The position numbers and the translations under genes were made by a program. A DNA stretch of 64,000 nt from positions 5,704,001 through 5,768,000 of the forward strand of contig CP019882.1 in NCBI GenBank assembly GCA_002007745.1, written 5' to 3'. Positions 14,181-24,269 of this stretch are shown piece by piece. Position 1 is the stretch's first letter; every line of letters starts with the position of its first letter. This DNA comes from Mycolicibacterium litorale (GTDB taxonomy: Bacteria > Actinomycetota > Actinomycetes > Mycobacteriales > Mycobacteriaceae). Under the pieces are notes generated by a model that was not told where the DNA came from, did no database searches, and saw nothing but the letters and a program-made list of their open reading frames with translations.

Positions 14181-15731
14181 GTGCAGGTCACCAGCATCGG
14201 CCATGCCGGCTTCAGGATCGACACCCGGGCGGGCAGCATCGTCTGCGATCCGTGGGTGAACCCGGCGTACTTCGGCTCGTGGTTCGTCTTCCCCGACAAC
14301 AGCGCTCTGGACTGGGCCGCTATCGGCGACTGCGACTACCTCTACATCTCCCACCTCCACAAGGACCACTTCGACCCGAAGCTGCTCGCCGAGCATGTGA
14401 ACAAGGACGCCGTGGTGCTGCTGCCCGATTTCCCGGTGCCCGACCTGCGGCGCGAGCTGGAGAAGCTGGGCTTCCATCGGTTCTACGAGACCACCGATTC
14501 GGTCAAGCACCGGATCAGCGGACCCAAGGGCGACCTGGACGTGATGATCATCGCCCTGCGCGCGCCCGCCGACGGCCCCATCGGGGATTCGGGGCTGGTC
14601 GTCTCCGACGGCACCACCACGGTGTTCAACATGAACGACTCGCGGCCGCTGGCGCTCGACGTACTGACCGACGCGTTCGGCCACGTCGACGTGCACATGC
14701 TGCAGTACTCGGGGGCGATCTGGTACCCGATGGTCTACGACATGCCCGAGCGCGCCAAGGAGTCGTTCGGCACCCAGAAGCGCCAGCGCGGCATGGACCG
14801 CTGCCGGCAGTACATCTCCGATGTCGGCGCGACATGGGTGATTCCGTCGGCAGGGCCGCCGTGCTTCCTGGACCCCGCGCTGCGCGACCTCAACGACGAC
14901 CACGGCGATCCGGCCAACATCTTCCCCGACCAGATGGTGTTCCTCGAGCAGATGCGGCTGCACGGAAACGACGGCGGCCTACTGATGGTCCCCGGCTCGG
15001 TCGCGGAATTCACTGGAGCACAGCTTGATTCGCTTGTGCATCCGATGCCGGTCGACGAGGTCGAGGCCATCTTCACCACCGGCAAGGCCGACTACATCGC
15101 CGACTACGCCGAACGGATGGCGCCGGTGCTGGCCGCCGAGAAAGCCGGCTGGGCGCCGGCGACCGGCGAATCGCTGCTGGAGCCGCTGCGGGCGAAGTTC
15201 GAGCCCATCATGCTGCAGAGCGACCAGATCTGTGACGGCATCGGCTATCCGGTCGAGCTGCGCCTGGGCCCCGAGACCATCGTGTTGGACTTTCCGAAAC
15301 GTGCTGTGCGCGAGCCGGTCCCGGACGAGAAATTCCGCTATGGCTTCGAGATCGCACCCGAGCTGGTTCGCACGGTGCTGCGCGACGACGAACCGGACTG
15401 GGTGAACACGATCTTCCTGTCCACCCGGTTCCGGGCCTGGCGGGTCGGTGGCTACAACGAGTACCTGTACACCTTCTTCAAGTGCCTGACCGACGAGCGA
15501 ATCGCCTACGCAGACGGCTGGTTCGCCGAGGCGCATGACGACACCTCCGACATCACTGTGGACGGCTGGACGATGCAGCGCCGCTGCCCGCACCTCAAAG
15601 CCGACCTGTCGAAGTTCGGTGTGGTGGAAGGCTCGACGCTGACCTGCAATCTGCACGGCTGGCAGTGGAACCTGGAGAACGGCCGCTGCCTGACCACCAA
15701 GGGCCACGAGTTGAGGTGCTCGCGCGCATGA
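14181..15731 (+). CDS. Metallo-beta-lactamase-fold protein fused to a C-terminal Rieske [2Fe-2S] domain (Rv3818 homologue)
   Basis: A two-domain protein of 516 aa. Residues 1 to about 260 are UlaG/MBL-like: GHAGFRIDTRAGSIVCDPW, then SHLHKDHFDP (zinc ligands) and later FNMNDSRPL. The C-terminus is a Rieske domain with CPHLKADLSKFG and CNLHGWQWN, giving the Cys-X-His and Cys-X2-His cluster ligands. GTG 14181 is chosen because GGAGAGGGG lies just before it; the frame is open to an ATG at 14154. Substrate is unknown; Rieske plus MBL suggests redox chemistry on a lipid-like or sugar substrate. The next gene overlaps by ATGA. Confidence 0.88.
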   Translation: MQVTSIGHAGFRIDTRAGSIVCDPWVNPAYFGSWFVFPDNSALDWAAIGDCDYLYISHLHKDHFDPKLLAEHVNKDAVVLLPDFPVPDLRRELEKLGFHRFYETTDSVKHRISGPKGDLDVMIIALRAPADGPIGDSGLVVSDGTTTVFNMNDSRPLALDVLTDAFGHVDVHMLQYSGAIWYPMVYDMPERAKESFGTQKRQRGMDRCRQYISDVGATWVIPSAGPPCFLDPALRDLNDDHGDPANIFPDQMVFLEQMRLHGNDGGLLMVPGSVAEFTGAQLDSLVHPMPVDEVEAIFTTGKADYIADYAERMAPVLAAEKAGWAPATGESLLEPLRAKFEPIMLQSDQICDGIGYPVELRLGPETIVLDFPKRAVREPVPDEKFRYGFEIAPELVRTVLRDDEPDWVNTIFLSTRFRAWRVGGYNEYLYTFFKCLTDERIAYADGWFAEAHDDTSDITVDGWTMQRRCPHLKADLSKFGVVEGSTLTCNLHGWQWNLENGRCLTTKGHELRCSRA

Positions 15732-16063
15732 GCGCCCCGCCGCAGCAGTATTACGACGACGGCCTGGTCCAACTGGACCGGCACGCACTGACCTTGCGGC
15801 GCTACCACTTTCCGTCGGGCACCTCGAAGGTGATCCCGGTACGGTCGATCCGCGGTTACAAGGCCGAACCGTTGGGGATGTGGATGCAGCGGTTCCGGCT
15901 CTGGGGCAGTTCGGATCTGCGCCGCTGGCTGCCGCTGGACATGTACCGCCCGGTCAAGTCCACGCTGATCACGTTGGACGTGCCGGGCACCTATCCCAGC
16001 CCGGCATTCACCCCGGTCAAGCCGCGCGAGTTCGTGGCGGTGCTGGACGAGGTACTGGGGTAA
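15728..16063 (+). CDS. Conserved hypothetical protein coupled to the Rieske gene (Rv3819 homologue)
   Basis: A 111-residue protein starting at ATG 15728, whose ATGA overlaps the stop of the Rieske gene, so the two are translationally coupled. It reads as a soluble beta-rich domain (VIPVRSIRGYKAEPL, KSTLITLDVPGTY) without signal peptide or membrane helix, resembling a PH-like fold. No catalytic motif is visible. Conserved pairing with the MBL/Rieske protein in mycobacteria suggests a partner role; this is inference. Confidence 0.82.
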   Translation: MSAPPQQYYDDGLVQLDRHALTLRRYHFPSGTSKVIPVRSIRGYKAEPLGMWMQRFRLWGSSDLRRWLPLDMYRPVKSTLITLDVPGTYPSPAFTPVKPREFVAVLDEVLG

Positions 16064-16064
16064 C

Positions 16065-16880
16065 TCAGGGCTCCCAGACCAGTTGGCGCAGTTCGGAAGC
16101 CGCGTCGCTGGCGGTGTCGTAGACCCGCACGATCGCCTCGTCGCCGGGCTGCAGATAGGTCGACTCCCCCAGCTTGGTGTAGCGGGTCGCACCGATGCCG
16201 ATGAGCACTCGCTCAGGGCGCCCGCACGCCACCATCAGCGCGCCGACATCCTCCAAAGGTGTATCTGGCGAACCCTTTTGGTTGGCCAGTCGCTCGACGA
16301 TCCAGTCCAGCAGCACCTCGCCGTAGTACGAGTAGCCCAGCAGCGGGCTGTCCACCCCGTACTCGTGATGCACTCCGTCGGCGGTGCGCAGATGGCACAG
16401 CAGCCGCAAGGTCGCCGTCGGGCCGTCGGGAGTGAGGTCAGTGATGTCGAAGAACTCGTGCGCCACCCCTTTGGACGCCGGACCCCAGTTCTTCTTGTAG
16501 CTGATCTTCGGGGCGTTCGGCCGCCGGATCGAGCAGTCGTTGAACGCGCCCAGCGCGAAAGGTCGCAGAGTGACGACGGTGTCGCCGTCCCAGACCACCT
16601 CGCAGGCCAATCCCACTTCGGGCTCGATCTGCAGGTTCAAGGGTCCGTCGGCTTCGGTGGTCTTCGGCACCATCAAGGCGTCGTGGGACAGCGGGAACTC
16701 GCCCAGAAAGCTGTCGTAGCCGGGCGCGTACCACGGGAAGATCCCCTTGGGCGCCGCACCTTCGCTGGCCACGTTGACGAAATCGACTGCCTCACCGGCT
16801 TGTTCGAGATGTCCGGCGAAGTTGCCGGCCACGCCGAAGCCGAACCAGTTCCGCACCTCGTCGAGGTCGAGTTCGATCAC
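16065..16880 (-). CDS. Conserved protein downstream of serS, possible FAH-like fold
   Basis: A 271-residue cytosolic protein. GTG 16880 overlaps the serS stop (GTGA), giving [17 protein letters not shown]; the frame stays open far upstream, but that stretch is antisense-like Arg/Pro nonsense. The segment [15 protein letters not shown] resembles the opening of fumarylacetoacetate-hydrolase-like proteins, and [12 protein letters not shown] is similar to their acidic motif. I recognise it only as a conserved family of unknown function (possibly DUF5718). Coupled translation with seryl-tRNA synthetase does not reveal its job. Confidence 0.72.
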   Translation of the reverse strand: MIELDLDEVRNWFGFGVAGNFAGHLEQAGEAVDFVNVASEGAAPKGIFPWYAPGYDSFLGEFPLSHDALMVPKTTEADGPLNLQIEPEVGLACEVVWDGDTVVTLRPFALGAFNDCSIRRPNAPKISYKKNWGPASKGVAHEFFDITDLTPDGPTATLRLLCHLRTADGVHHEYGVDSPLLGYSYYGEVLLDWIVERLANQKGSPDTPLEDVGALMVACGRPERVLIGIGATRYTKLGESTYLQPGDEAIVRVYDTASDAASELRQLVWEP

Positions 16881-18130
16881 GGTTGCAGGACCTCCGTCCC
16901 CACATAAGGCACCAGGGCGGCGGGCACGCGCACGCTGCCGTCCGGCTGCTGATGGTTTTCCAGGATCGCGACCAGCCACCGCGTCGTGGCCAAGGTGCCG
17001 TTGAGGGTGGCCGCGGTCTGTGGCTTGCCGTTGTCGTCGCGGTAGCGGGTGGCCAGCCGGCGCGCCTGGAAGGTCGTGCAATTCGACGTCGAGGTCAGCT
17101 CCCGATACGTCTGCTGGGTGGGTACCCAGGCCTCGCAGTCGAACTTGCGCGCCGCCGACGACCCGAGATCGCCCGCGGCGACGTCGATCACCCGGTACGG
17201 CACCTCGATGAGTTCGAGCATGCGGCGCTGCCAGCCCAGCAGCCGCTGGTGCTCGGCTTCGGCTTCCTCGGGGCGGCAATAGACGAACGCCTCGACCTTG
17301 TCGAATTGGTGCACCCGGATGATGCCGCGGGTGTCCTTGCCGTAGCTGCCGGCCTCGCGCCGGAAGCACGACGACCAGCCGGCATAGCGCAGCGGGCCGC
17401 CGGACAGGTCCAGGATCTCGTCGGCGTGGTAGCCCGCCAGCGGCACCTCGGAGGTGCCGACGAGGTACAGGTCGTCTTCTTCGAGGTGATAGATCTCCTC
17501 GGCGTGCGCGCCGAGGAAGCCGGTGCCGGCCATCACCTCGGGGCGAACCAACACCGGCGGGATCATCAGCGTGAAACCGTTCTCGGTCGCCAGCCGCACG
17601 GCCAGCTGCAGCAGGCCCAGCTGTAGCAATGCACCGCGCCCGGTCAGGAAGTAGAACCGCGAACCCGACACCTTGGCACCACGCTCCATGTCGATCAGGC
17701 CGAGGGCCTCACCGAGTTCGAGGTGGTCCTTGGCGTTCTCGATCTGCCGCGGCTCACCCACCACGTCGAGGACCACGAAGTCGTCCTCGCCGCCGGCCGG
17801 GACACCGTCGATGATGATGTTGGGAATGCTCGTGTAGGCGGCCGTGAACGCGGCTTCGGCCTGTGCCTGCTCAGCCTCGGCGATCTTGACCTGGGCAGCG
17901 AGCTCTTTGGCCTGCTCCAGCAGGGCCGGCCGCTGCTCCGGGGAGGCCGATCCGACGTTCTTGCTCGCGGCCTTCTGCTCGGCGCGCAGTGAGTCGGCGG
18001 TCGCTATCGCCGCCCGGCGGGTGGTGTCGGCCCTGAGCAGGGCGTCGACGAGACCCGGATCCTCACCGCGGCTGAGCTGGGACCGCCGTACCGCATCGGG
18101 GTCGTCGCGCAGCAATTTCAGGTCGATCAC
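16877..18130 (-). CDS. serS: Seryl-tRNA synthetase
   Basis: Class II aminoacyl-tRNA synthetase charging tRNA-Ser, 417 aa. GTG 18130 begins [17 protein letters not shown], the family's usual start; the frame is open to 18202 but the added residues are not family-like. The N-terminal coiled-coil arm (about 25-100) binds the tRNA variable loop. Class II motif 2 is [15 protein letters not shown] with RVHQFDKVE, and motif 3 is [25 protein letters not shown] and [13 protein letters not shown], which line the Ser-AMP site, are present. Confidence 0.97.
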   Translation of the reverse strand: MIDLKLLRDDPDAVRRSQLSRGEDPGLVDALLRADTTRRAAIATADSLRAEQKAASKNVGSASPEQRPALLEQAKELAAQVKIAEAEQAQAEAAFTAAYTSIPNIIIDGVPAGGEDDFVVLDVVGEPRQIENAKDHLELGEALGLIDMERGAKVSGSRFYFLTGRGALLQLGLLQLAVRLATENGFTLMIPPVLVRPEVMAGTGFLGAHAEEIYHLEEDDLYLVGTSEVPLAGYHADEILDLSGGPLRYAGWSSCFRREAGSYGKDTRGIIRVHQFDKVEAFVYCRPEEAEAEHQRLLGWQRRMLELIEVPYRVIDVAAGDLGSSAARKFDCEAWVPTQQTYRELTSTSNCTTFQARRLATRYRDDNGKPQTAATLNGTLATTRWLVAILENHQQPDGSVRVPAALVPYVGTEVLQP

Positions 18131-18250
18131 GCCCTGAACCCTAACTTTTACCGCCGGCGGCCGCGTCGCCCCCTCCGCCCGGCCGGCACAGCACAACCAC
18201 ATAACATTACAACTGCATCACTTGTCACACGGCGCGGCGCGCCTGCCACA

Positions 18251-19984
18251 ATGGACGCGATGCTGCAGTTATCTGAGCGCGAGGACGTGACACCCGAGTG
18301 GTCCGCACCGGGTGCACCCAAGCGCACCTTCCTGGGCACCCTGCAGGCCACCTCGACCCGGCGTGCGCTGCTGCTCACCGCGCTCGGTGGTCTGCTCATC
18401 GCCGGCGTCATCACCGCGCTGCCCATCGGGCTCAACAACCGACTCACCGGTTACGCCGGCACCGACCCACTGTCTGGGGCCAAGGGCACCGCCGCGTTCG
18501 CCAACGCGAAGTCCGGCAGCTGCCTGAACTGGCCCGACAAAAACCCCGATGCAGCCTCGCTGGTCGACTGCAAAGACGATCACCGCTTCGAGGTCGCCGA
18601 GTCGGTGGACATGCGGACCTATCCCGGTACTGAGTACGGCCCGAACGCCGCGCCGCCGTCGGCCGCGCGCATCCAGCAGATCAGCCTGGAGCAGTGCCAG
18701 CCCGCGGTGGAACGCTACCTCGGCACCAAGTACGACCCGAACAGCAAGTTCACCGTCAGCATGCTGTGGTCCGGCGACAAGGCCTGGAAGCAGGACGGCG
18801 AACGTCGCATGCTGTGCGGTCTGCAGCTGCCCGGCCCGGACAACCAGCAGATCGCCTTCAAGGGCCGGGTCGCCGAGATCGACCAGTCGAAGGTGTGGCC
18901 GGCGGGCACCTGCCTGGGCATCGACCCGTCGACCAACCAGCCCAACGACATTCCGGTGGACTGCGGCGCGCCCCACTCCATGGAGGTCACCGGAGCGGTC
19001 AACCTGGCCGAGAAGTTCCCCGGCGGGCTGCCCTCGGACGCCGACCAGGATGCCTTCATCAAGGACGCCTGCACCCGGATGACCGACGCCTATCTGGCCC
19101 CGCTGCAGTTGCGGACCACCACCCTGACGCTCATCTACAGCACCATCGCGCTGCCGAGCTGGACCGCGGGCAGCCACCAGGTGGCCTGCAGCATCGGCGC
19201 CACGCTCGGCAACGGCGGCTGGGCAACGCTGATCAACCCGGCCAAGGGCGCGTTGCTGATCAACGGAATGCCGCCGGTGCCGCCGCCGGACATCCCGCAG
19301 GAGCGGTTGAACCTGCCGCAGATCCCGCTGACGCCCGACGTCCCGACCACCACCTACGCCCCGTCGGCCACCGACAGCAGCAGCGACAGCCAGAGCCAGC
19401 AGCCCACCCAGCACCTGCCCCAGCAGTCGACGGCGCCGACCACGCAGACCCAAGCGCCCACCGAGACCTCGGCGGCACCGACCACGACGGCACCGCCACC
19501 GCAGGAAGGCAACATCCTCAACGGCGAATTCGTACCCGCCCAACCGCCGCCGCCGGTCGACGCACCCCCATGGACGGTCCCGCCCCGGCCGGTCCCCGCC
19601 CGGGCCGGCCGACGTCGTCCCGCCGCCGGCTTAGTGCCCGTCGGAATGGATCCGCAGCGGTTTGAGGAACTCGTCGGCGACGCCCTGGACCTCATCCCGC
19701 CAGGTCTGGCCGCCGCCATCGACAACGTGGTCGTGCTGGTCTCCGACCACCACCCCGAGGAACCGGACCTGCTCGGCCTTTACGAGGGAATCGCGCTGAC
19801 CGAACGGGATTCGAGCTACGCCGGGGCACTGCCGGACACCATCACGATCTACCGTGCGCCGCTGCTGGACATGTGCGACACCGAGGCCGACGTGGTCGAA
19901 GAAGTCGCGATCACCGTGATCCACGAGATCGCCCACCACTTCGGCATCGACGACGACCGGCTGCACGAATTGGGTTGGGGCTGA
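18251..19984 (+). CDS. Septum-formation family membrane protein fused in frame to a zincin-like metallopeptidase (Rv3835 plus Rv3836)
   Basis: A 577-residue ORF combining what are two adjacent genes in M. tuberculosis. The N-terminus has one membrane segment (ALLLTALGGLLIAGVITALPI, split at about 37-57), then two septum-formation-type domains with paired Cys (SGSCLNWPDK, DCKDDHRFEV; PAGTCLGIDP, DCGAPHSMEV), and a Ser/Thr/Gln/Pro-rich linker to about 450. From VGMDPQRFEELVGDALDLI onward it is an Rv3836-like minimal zincin ending in IHEIAHHFGIDDDRLHELG with HExxH. One added base in the C5 run 19565-19569 would end the first protein at 19665 and leave the peptidase as a separate overlapping gene (possible GTG 19634), so the fusion is doubtful. 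Confidence 0.8.
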   Translation: MDAMLQLSEREDVTPEWSAPGAPKRTFLGTLQATSTRRALLLTALGGLLIAGVITALPIGLNNRLTGYAGTDPLSGAKGTAAFANAKSGSCLNWPDKNPDAASLVDCKDDHRFEVAESVDMRTYPGTEYGPNAAPPSAARIQQISLEQCQPAVERYLGTKYDPNSKFTVSMLWSGDKAWKQDGERRMLCGLQLPGPDNQQIAFKGRVAEIDQSKVWPAGTCLGIDPSTNQPNDIPVDCGAPHSMEVTGAVNLAEKFPGGLPSDADQDAFIKDACTRMTDAYLAPLQLRTTTLTLIYSTIALPSWTAGSHQVACSIGATLGNGGWATLINPAKGALLINGMPPVPPPDIPQERLNLPQIPLTPDVPTTTYAPSATDSSSDSQSQQPTQHLPQQSTAPTTQTQAPTETSAAPTTTAPPPQEGNILNGEFVPAQPPPPVDAPPWTVPPRPVPARAGRRRPAAGLVPVGMDPQRFEELVGDALDLIPPGLAAAIDNVVVLVSDHHPEEPDLLGLYEGIALTERDSSYAGALPDTITIYRAPLLDMCDTEADVVEEVAITVIHEIAHHFGIDDDRLHELGWG

Positions 19985-19990
19985 ACGGCG

Positions 19991-20733
19991 TCAGCGCGGC
20001 GGATCGCCCTGCCAACTGAAACTGTTGACGTACTTGCCCATGTCCTGAGCGATCTGGACGTTGGCTCCCGAGGGCAGGCCCGGACCGAAATCCGGCCCGA
20101 ACGCGTGATATGGCCCCACCGCCCCCGCCACCAGGGCCAGATCGTTCTTGACCGCCACCAGCAGCACCGTCCGGATGCGGATGTAGCTGCTGCTGGTGCC
20201 CTGCGGCCAGCTGTCGGCCACCTCGCCATAGCCGGGTTGGTAGCCGACCATGGCGTTGGGGATCTCGTAGGCGATCTTGGCGTCGGGAAACTTCTGCTTG
20301 AGCAGATCCCTGGCGATGTCCTGCGGGCTGCGGCCCCGGGCCGGCTCGGAAAACAGCTGCAGCACACCGGTATCCCCGCCGGTGAATTTCGCCGTGACAC
20401 CGTTGCCGCCCATCGAGACGTCGTACGCCGAGCCGGGCGCAGGGTAGGACACCGAGAACGAGCCGTCGGCAGCGGTGAACCGGGGCAACGACGTCACGGG
20501 CTTACCCATCGGGGGTTTCCACATTCCGGTGGACACATGTAGCGAGGGATCTTCTCGGTCACCATCAGCGACACCCCGACCAACGCCGCGGCGACGACGA
20601 CGATCCCGGCCGTCCACAGCCCGACTGTCCGACTGAACCGGATCCGCCGCACTTCCTGGGCAATGTAGGTGCCCCGCGGCAGGGCATAGCCGGGAAAGCG
20701 TCCCTCCATGGGAGCAGCAGACGATGCGGTCAC
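19991..20733 (-). CDS. Membrane-anchored conserved protein, frameshifted
   Basis: Type II anchored extracytoplasmic protein. ATG 20733 overlaps the stop of the upstream zinc-ribbon gene (ATGA). The first part has a cytosolic stub, one helix (TVGLWTAGIVVVAAALVGV) and the motif MCPPECG. The frame then breaks; the remainder continues in another frame as KPVTSLPRFTAADGSFSVSYP and a globular domain to WQGDPPR. One base added to the G5 run 20511-20515 joins them as CGNPPMGKPVTSLP, about 247 aa. The exported domain resembles lipoprotein-like ligand-binding folds but no motif names it. Last gene of the sedolisin operon. Confidence 0.75.
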
Positions 20734-21953
20734 GAACCCTCCGTGGCGACCTGACGTACCGGGCGTGACTCACGCCGTTCCTCCCGCGACGCGCGCGAGG
20801 ACGCGCGGGTGGCGACGCCGCAGGCCGGGCAGAACGCCATATCGGGCACCACGTGCTCACAGTGCACGCACAACAGCGGTTCGTCCTGTTCCACCGGATC
20901 GTGGGCTTCGTGGATCAGCGCGAGTTGCAGGGAGATTCGCAGCATCACCAGCACCACCGCCGTCATCACGACGTGGACGATCAGCATGCGGAGCTGTTCC
21001 ATGCCGACGATGTCGGTGACGGCGACCCCGACGTGGACGAGCACGACCAGAATCGCCAGCGCGTACAGCGCGGCACGAATGCGGCCGGGATGCTCGTGCG
21101 GATTGCCCGTCTGACCTTTGAACCACAGCGCAATGCCGATCATGCCGCCGGCAACGGCGGCCGTCAGCGGGATGGTCAGGCCACTGATGATCGCTTCCAC
21201 CAGCAACCCCTTCAGGGGGCGGTTGTGTGCCAGCAAGCCGGTCGCGAATTGCGGCGCCAGCCGGGTCAAGGTGGCGGCCGCGGAGAACATCAGCGCGGAC
21301 AACGCGCCAATCACAAAGCCGTCCAGCGACTCTCGCGATTTCGGGCGCAGCAGCCGTACCACCACCGTTGGCACCAGCATCAGGATCATGCCGCCGGCAG
21401 GAATCAACACCCCTTCGCGCAGGACGTGGTGGATCGCCAGGCCCGCGGCCATCGGGACGCCGTACGCACGGGCGACCATCTCGCCGGTCAGCAATACCCA
21501 GCCGACACCGAGTGCGGCGGCAAGGGTGGCGGCCAGCACCATCGACCACACCGACATGTCGCGGTACACCGCGGATTCGCTTACGTACAGCACGAACAGC
21601 AGCGGTAAGCCCAGCGCGGCGACCGTGATCAGCGCCGGCGGGATCTTGAGGAAAGCGAAGCCGACGAGACCGACCAGGACCAGCGCCAAGCCGACCCGGA
21701 ACGGAGTCCGTGACCGTTGCGGGAGATGCGGGAAGAGTGAACTGGCGATCGCGGGCAACAGCACGCTCTCGTTGGGTGCCGCGCCGAACGTGTCCTGACG
21801 CAGCCAGCGCGGTCCTCGCCTGCGGTCCGACTCGAGGTGGTCGCCGCAGTATCCGCAGAACGCGCCCGCGGGCACGTCCATCTCGCAGACCTGACACTCC
21901 ATCGTCGGGACGTCATCGTCGTCACCGGGTCCGGTACCGGCACCGGTGCTCAT
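20730..21953 (-). CDS. Polytopic membrane protein with zinc ribbons at both ends
   Basis: 407 aa. An N-terminal zinc ribbon (CQVCEMDVPAGAFCGYCG, residues 19-36) and a C-terminal one (CVHCEHVVPDMAFCPACG) flank about eight to ten hydrophobic segments (about 80-350). Both ribbons would lie on the cytosolic side if the helix number is even. No PrsW-type Glu-Glu or HExxH motif was found in the helices, so it is not obviously a protease. Start and stop each overlap the neighbouring genes by ATGA, placing it between a sedolisin peptidase and an anchored extracytoplasmic protein in one coupled operon. Confidence 0.82.
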   Translation of the reverse strand: MSTGAGTGPGDDDDVPTMECQVCEMDVPAGAFCGYCGDHLESDRRRGPRWLRQDTFGAAPNESVLLPAIASSLFPHLPQRSRTPFRVGLALVLVGLVGFAFLKIPPALITVAALGLPLLFVLYVSESAVYRDMSVWSMVLAATLAAALGVGWVLLTGEMVARAYGVPMAAGLAIHHVLREGVLIPAGGMILMLVPTVVVRLLRPKSRESLDGFVIGALSALMFSAAATLTRLAPQFATGLLAHNRPLKGLLVEAIISGLTIPLTAAVAGGMIGIALWFKGQTGNPHEHPGRIRAALYALAILVVLVHVGVAVTDIVGMEQLRMLIVHVVMTAVVLVMLRISLQLALIHEAHDPVEQDEPLLCVHCEHVVPDMAFCPACGVATRASSRASREERRESRPVRQVATEGS

Positions 21954-23559
21954 CCGACCACTTTCTGGGTCACCAGAATATTCTGCGCCAGGTTCTCCAC
22001 GTTCGGCGTACCCAGCCCGGTCACCAAGTCATATCCCGGACCGGCGTTCGCAACGGCGTTGCCGCCCAGGGTGATGTCCCGGAACGCGGGCAGGGGGGTG
22101 CCCTCGGCGATGTGATAGAGCAGCGGATTGAGGTCACCGATGAGTGATCCGCCGTGGTCCAGCACGTACTCGTTCATCAAGGCGGCCATGCCGGCCCATA
22201 CCGGCGCCGCCAGCGAGGTGCCCCCGCCGACGATGAGCTGCTGATTGAACACGATCTGCACCCCGGTGAACGGGTCGGCAACCGCAGCGATGTCAGGGGT
22301 GAGCCGCTTGCCCTCGCCACCGGGGACGTTGATGCCCTGCTGCCAGTCGGGGCGCTCGAAGAGGGCGGAGACACCCCCACCGGTGCCCTGGGACAGCGGC
22401 GGATCGAACCACGCCTGCTCGGCGAGCCATCCGCCGTTGTCGTCGGTCGACAGGGTGGTGCCACCGACGTCGGTCATCTCCGGCATCGAGGCCACCGCGT
22501 CCAGGCCGACGTCATTGACGCTGGGGGCGAGTTCCATTCGTCGCCGCCCTTGCAGTCGATCCCGGCCAGGTCGCCGCTGGCGTCGAAGGCGGTGGTGCCG
22601 GAGCGCTGCGCACCGGCCAGCGCCGAGCGCACCGGTACCAGGTCGGCGGCGGTGATGAGCTTGTCACAACCCCAGCCGATCGAGAAGCTCCACACCGCGC
22701 CGGGATACCGCTGCTCGGTGTCCTCCATCAGCTTGGCGATCTTCTCGTAGGACCCGTCCCCCTCGACGGTGGAGCGGGCGTTGACGAGCACCTTCTTGGC
22801 CTCCGGTGCGACGGCATGGATCGCCTCGAGATCCATGGTCGCCTCACCCCGGCGGGCGTCGGGCATGCCGCCGATCACCTCGGGGGTGAATTTCGGCAGA
22901 TTGAAGCTGGTCGCGAAGGTGTCGAGGTCGGCTTGGTCGAACCCGTCGAAGGCGAACACCACGACTGTGACGCCCTTGCCTCGATAGCCCTTCTCGTGCA
23001 GCGGGGTCGCGTTGTAGGTGCGCAACAAGGCGCTGGGACTCAGGCCCTGATCGGGCACCTCCAGCGGGTGCATCCAGACTTTGGATTCACGGTGGGGCGT
23101 GTAGCCCAGAATGCGCCCCAGTTCAGCGACTTCCACCCGGAGCGGCGTGGGCACGACTGGCTGTTGGGGAGAGGCGTAGAAAACCTGGCCGCGTTTGCCA
23201 CGGTAGTCGTGGACGTCGACGTCGAACGCGCCGGACACGGCTGCCGGCGCGCCTTCGAGAATGGCCCAGCTATCGCCGGGGCGCCAGCGCACGGAGAGGT
23301 TCTGCCGGTCCGCCCAGCCCATCAACAGATCGGGACGCGACGCGTCGCGCAGCGCCGCCGTGATCTGGACGTGGTCGGTGCGAGCGGGACCGAGGTCTAC
23401 GGAACTGGCCAGTAGAGACGCGTACGGGCCGCTGATCGTCTCGGGCTCGGCGGGTGCCGAGGAAGTCCGATGCAGATCAGCGACCAGCACTACGGCGGCG
23501 GTCAGCACCGTCAACAGCCCCACTACGGACAGCGCCCGAAGGCGGCGTGCCTGCATCAC
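21950..23559 (-). CDS. Sedolisin (S53) serine-carboxyl peptidase, frameshifted
   Basis: Exported peptidase with an N-terminal membrane anchor (VVGLLTVLTAAVVLV), a pro-domain (ITAALRDASRPDLLMGW to VHDYRG) and the S53 catalytic domain. The Glu/Asp pair lies in GEATMDLEAIHAV, the oxyanion Asp in AFDASGDLAGID, the nucleophile in GGGTSLAAPVWAG, and the calcium site in GPGYDLVTGLGTPN. The frame breaks between GGDEW and LAPSVNDVGLDAV; one base added to the G5 run 22523-22527 restores it to about 536 aa. All catalytic residues survive in the joined product. First of three coupled genes, 40 bp after a small lipoprotein gene. Confidence 0.85.
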
Positions 23560-23599
23560 TGTCAGCAGGGGAGGCTGTGACGGCTACTGACCGAGCGGC

Positions 23600-23857
23600 T
23601 TAGTTGCCGCCGGTGATGACGTTGCCGGGCAGCGCGGTCGGCGCCGGCGGGGCCTTCACGGTGGGCGTGAAGGAGTTGGGGCCACCAGGCGACACAGCCT
23701 TCTCCGTGGGCGACGGCGCGGGAGCGCTCGTGCTCGTGGGAGAGGTGGTCTCCGGAGCCTTCTCCTTGTCCTTGCTGCAGGCAGTCAGAGCGCCCATACC
23801 GACGATCGCGAGCCCGCCAGCAAAAAGTGCAACCTGCCGAGTCAGACGACTTGACAT
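23600..23857 (-). CDS. Small Ser/Thr/Pro-rich lipoprotein
   Basis: 85 aa. Signal peptide LTRQVALFAGGLAIVGMGA followed by lipobox LTAC, so Cys27 would be lipidated and the short mature chain displayed outside the membrane. The mature part is low-complexity Lys/Glu, Ser/Thr and Pro with a TVKAPPAP tail. No enzymatic domain. It lies 40 bp upstream of the sedolisin gene in the same direction and may be co-transcribed. Confidence 0.75.
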   Translation of the reverse strand: MSSRLTRQVALFAGGLAIVGMGALTACSKDKEKAPETTSPTSTSAPAPSPTEKAVSPGGPNSFTPTVKAPPAPTALPGNVITGGN

Positions 23858-24067
23858 GATGATCAGTCCTTACTTCCGTTGCCGGGATTCGTCGATGTGT
23901 CGCTGGCTGGCCCGGCAGTTAACCAGCCCACCCCCGAAGGGCCGAGGGCACCCAACATATCGCACCGTGCCAGCTATTGCATAGCTACTTTCGCGATAGG
24001 CGAAAACGTCGCCTTCCGCTCCGCGTGGCAACGACCCGTTGTCGGGGCTCGGTGCTAAGAACGAAAC

Positions 24068-24265
24068 ATGGCTCTGAGCTGCCGAGAATGCACCGCTGGA
24101 CTGGCACATTGCCACGGTACTCTGATCCGCCACTGGCGACATGGCGCGGAATGCACAGAGGAGGGCTGTGAGAGCTCCGAAGTGGTGTTGCACACCCTGA
24201 CCATCGACTGCGACATGGTGGGCTGCGACTGCTCCCAGCAAACGGTGTCCCGGCTCGCCGTCTGA
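24068..24265 (+). CDS. Small Cys/His-rich conserved protein
   Basis: 65 aa with eight Cys (5, 8, 15, 29, 34, 48, 53, 55) and several His (CRECTAGLAHCHGTLIRH, CTEEGCES, DCDMVGCDC), consistent with metal binding, probably zinc. No signal peptide or membrane segment. It stands alone on the plus strand, converging on the histidine phosphatase gene 4 bp away. The Cys spacing is strongly non-random, which supports coding despite the size. Function unknown. Confidence 0.7.
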   Translation: MALSCRECTAGLAHCHGTLIRHWRHGAECTEEGCESSEVVLHTLTIDCDMVGCDCSQQTVSRLAV

Positions 24266-24269
24266 TTGC

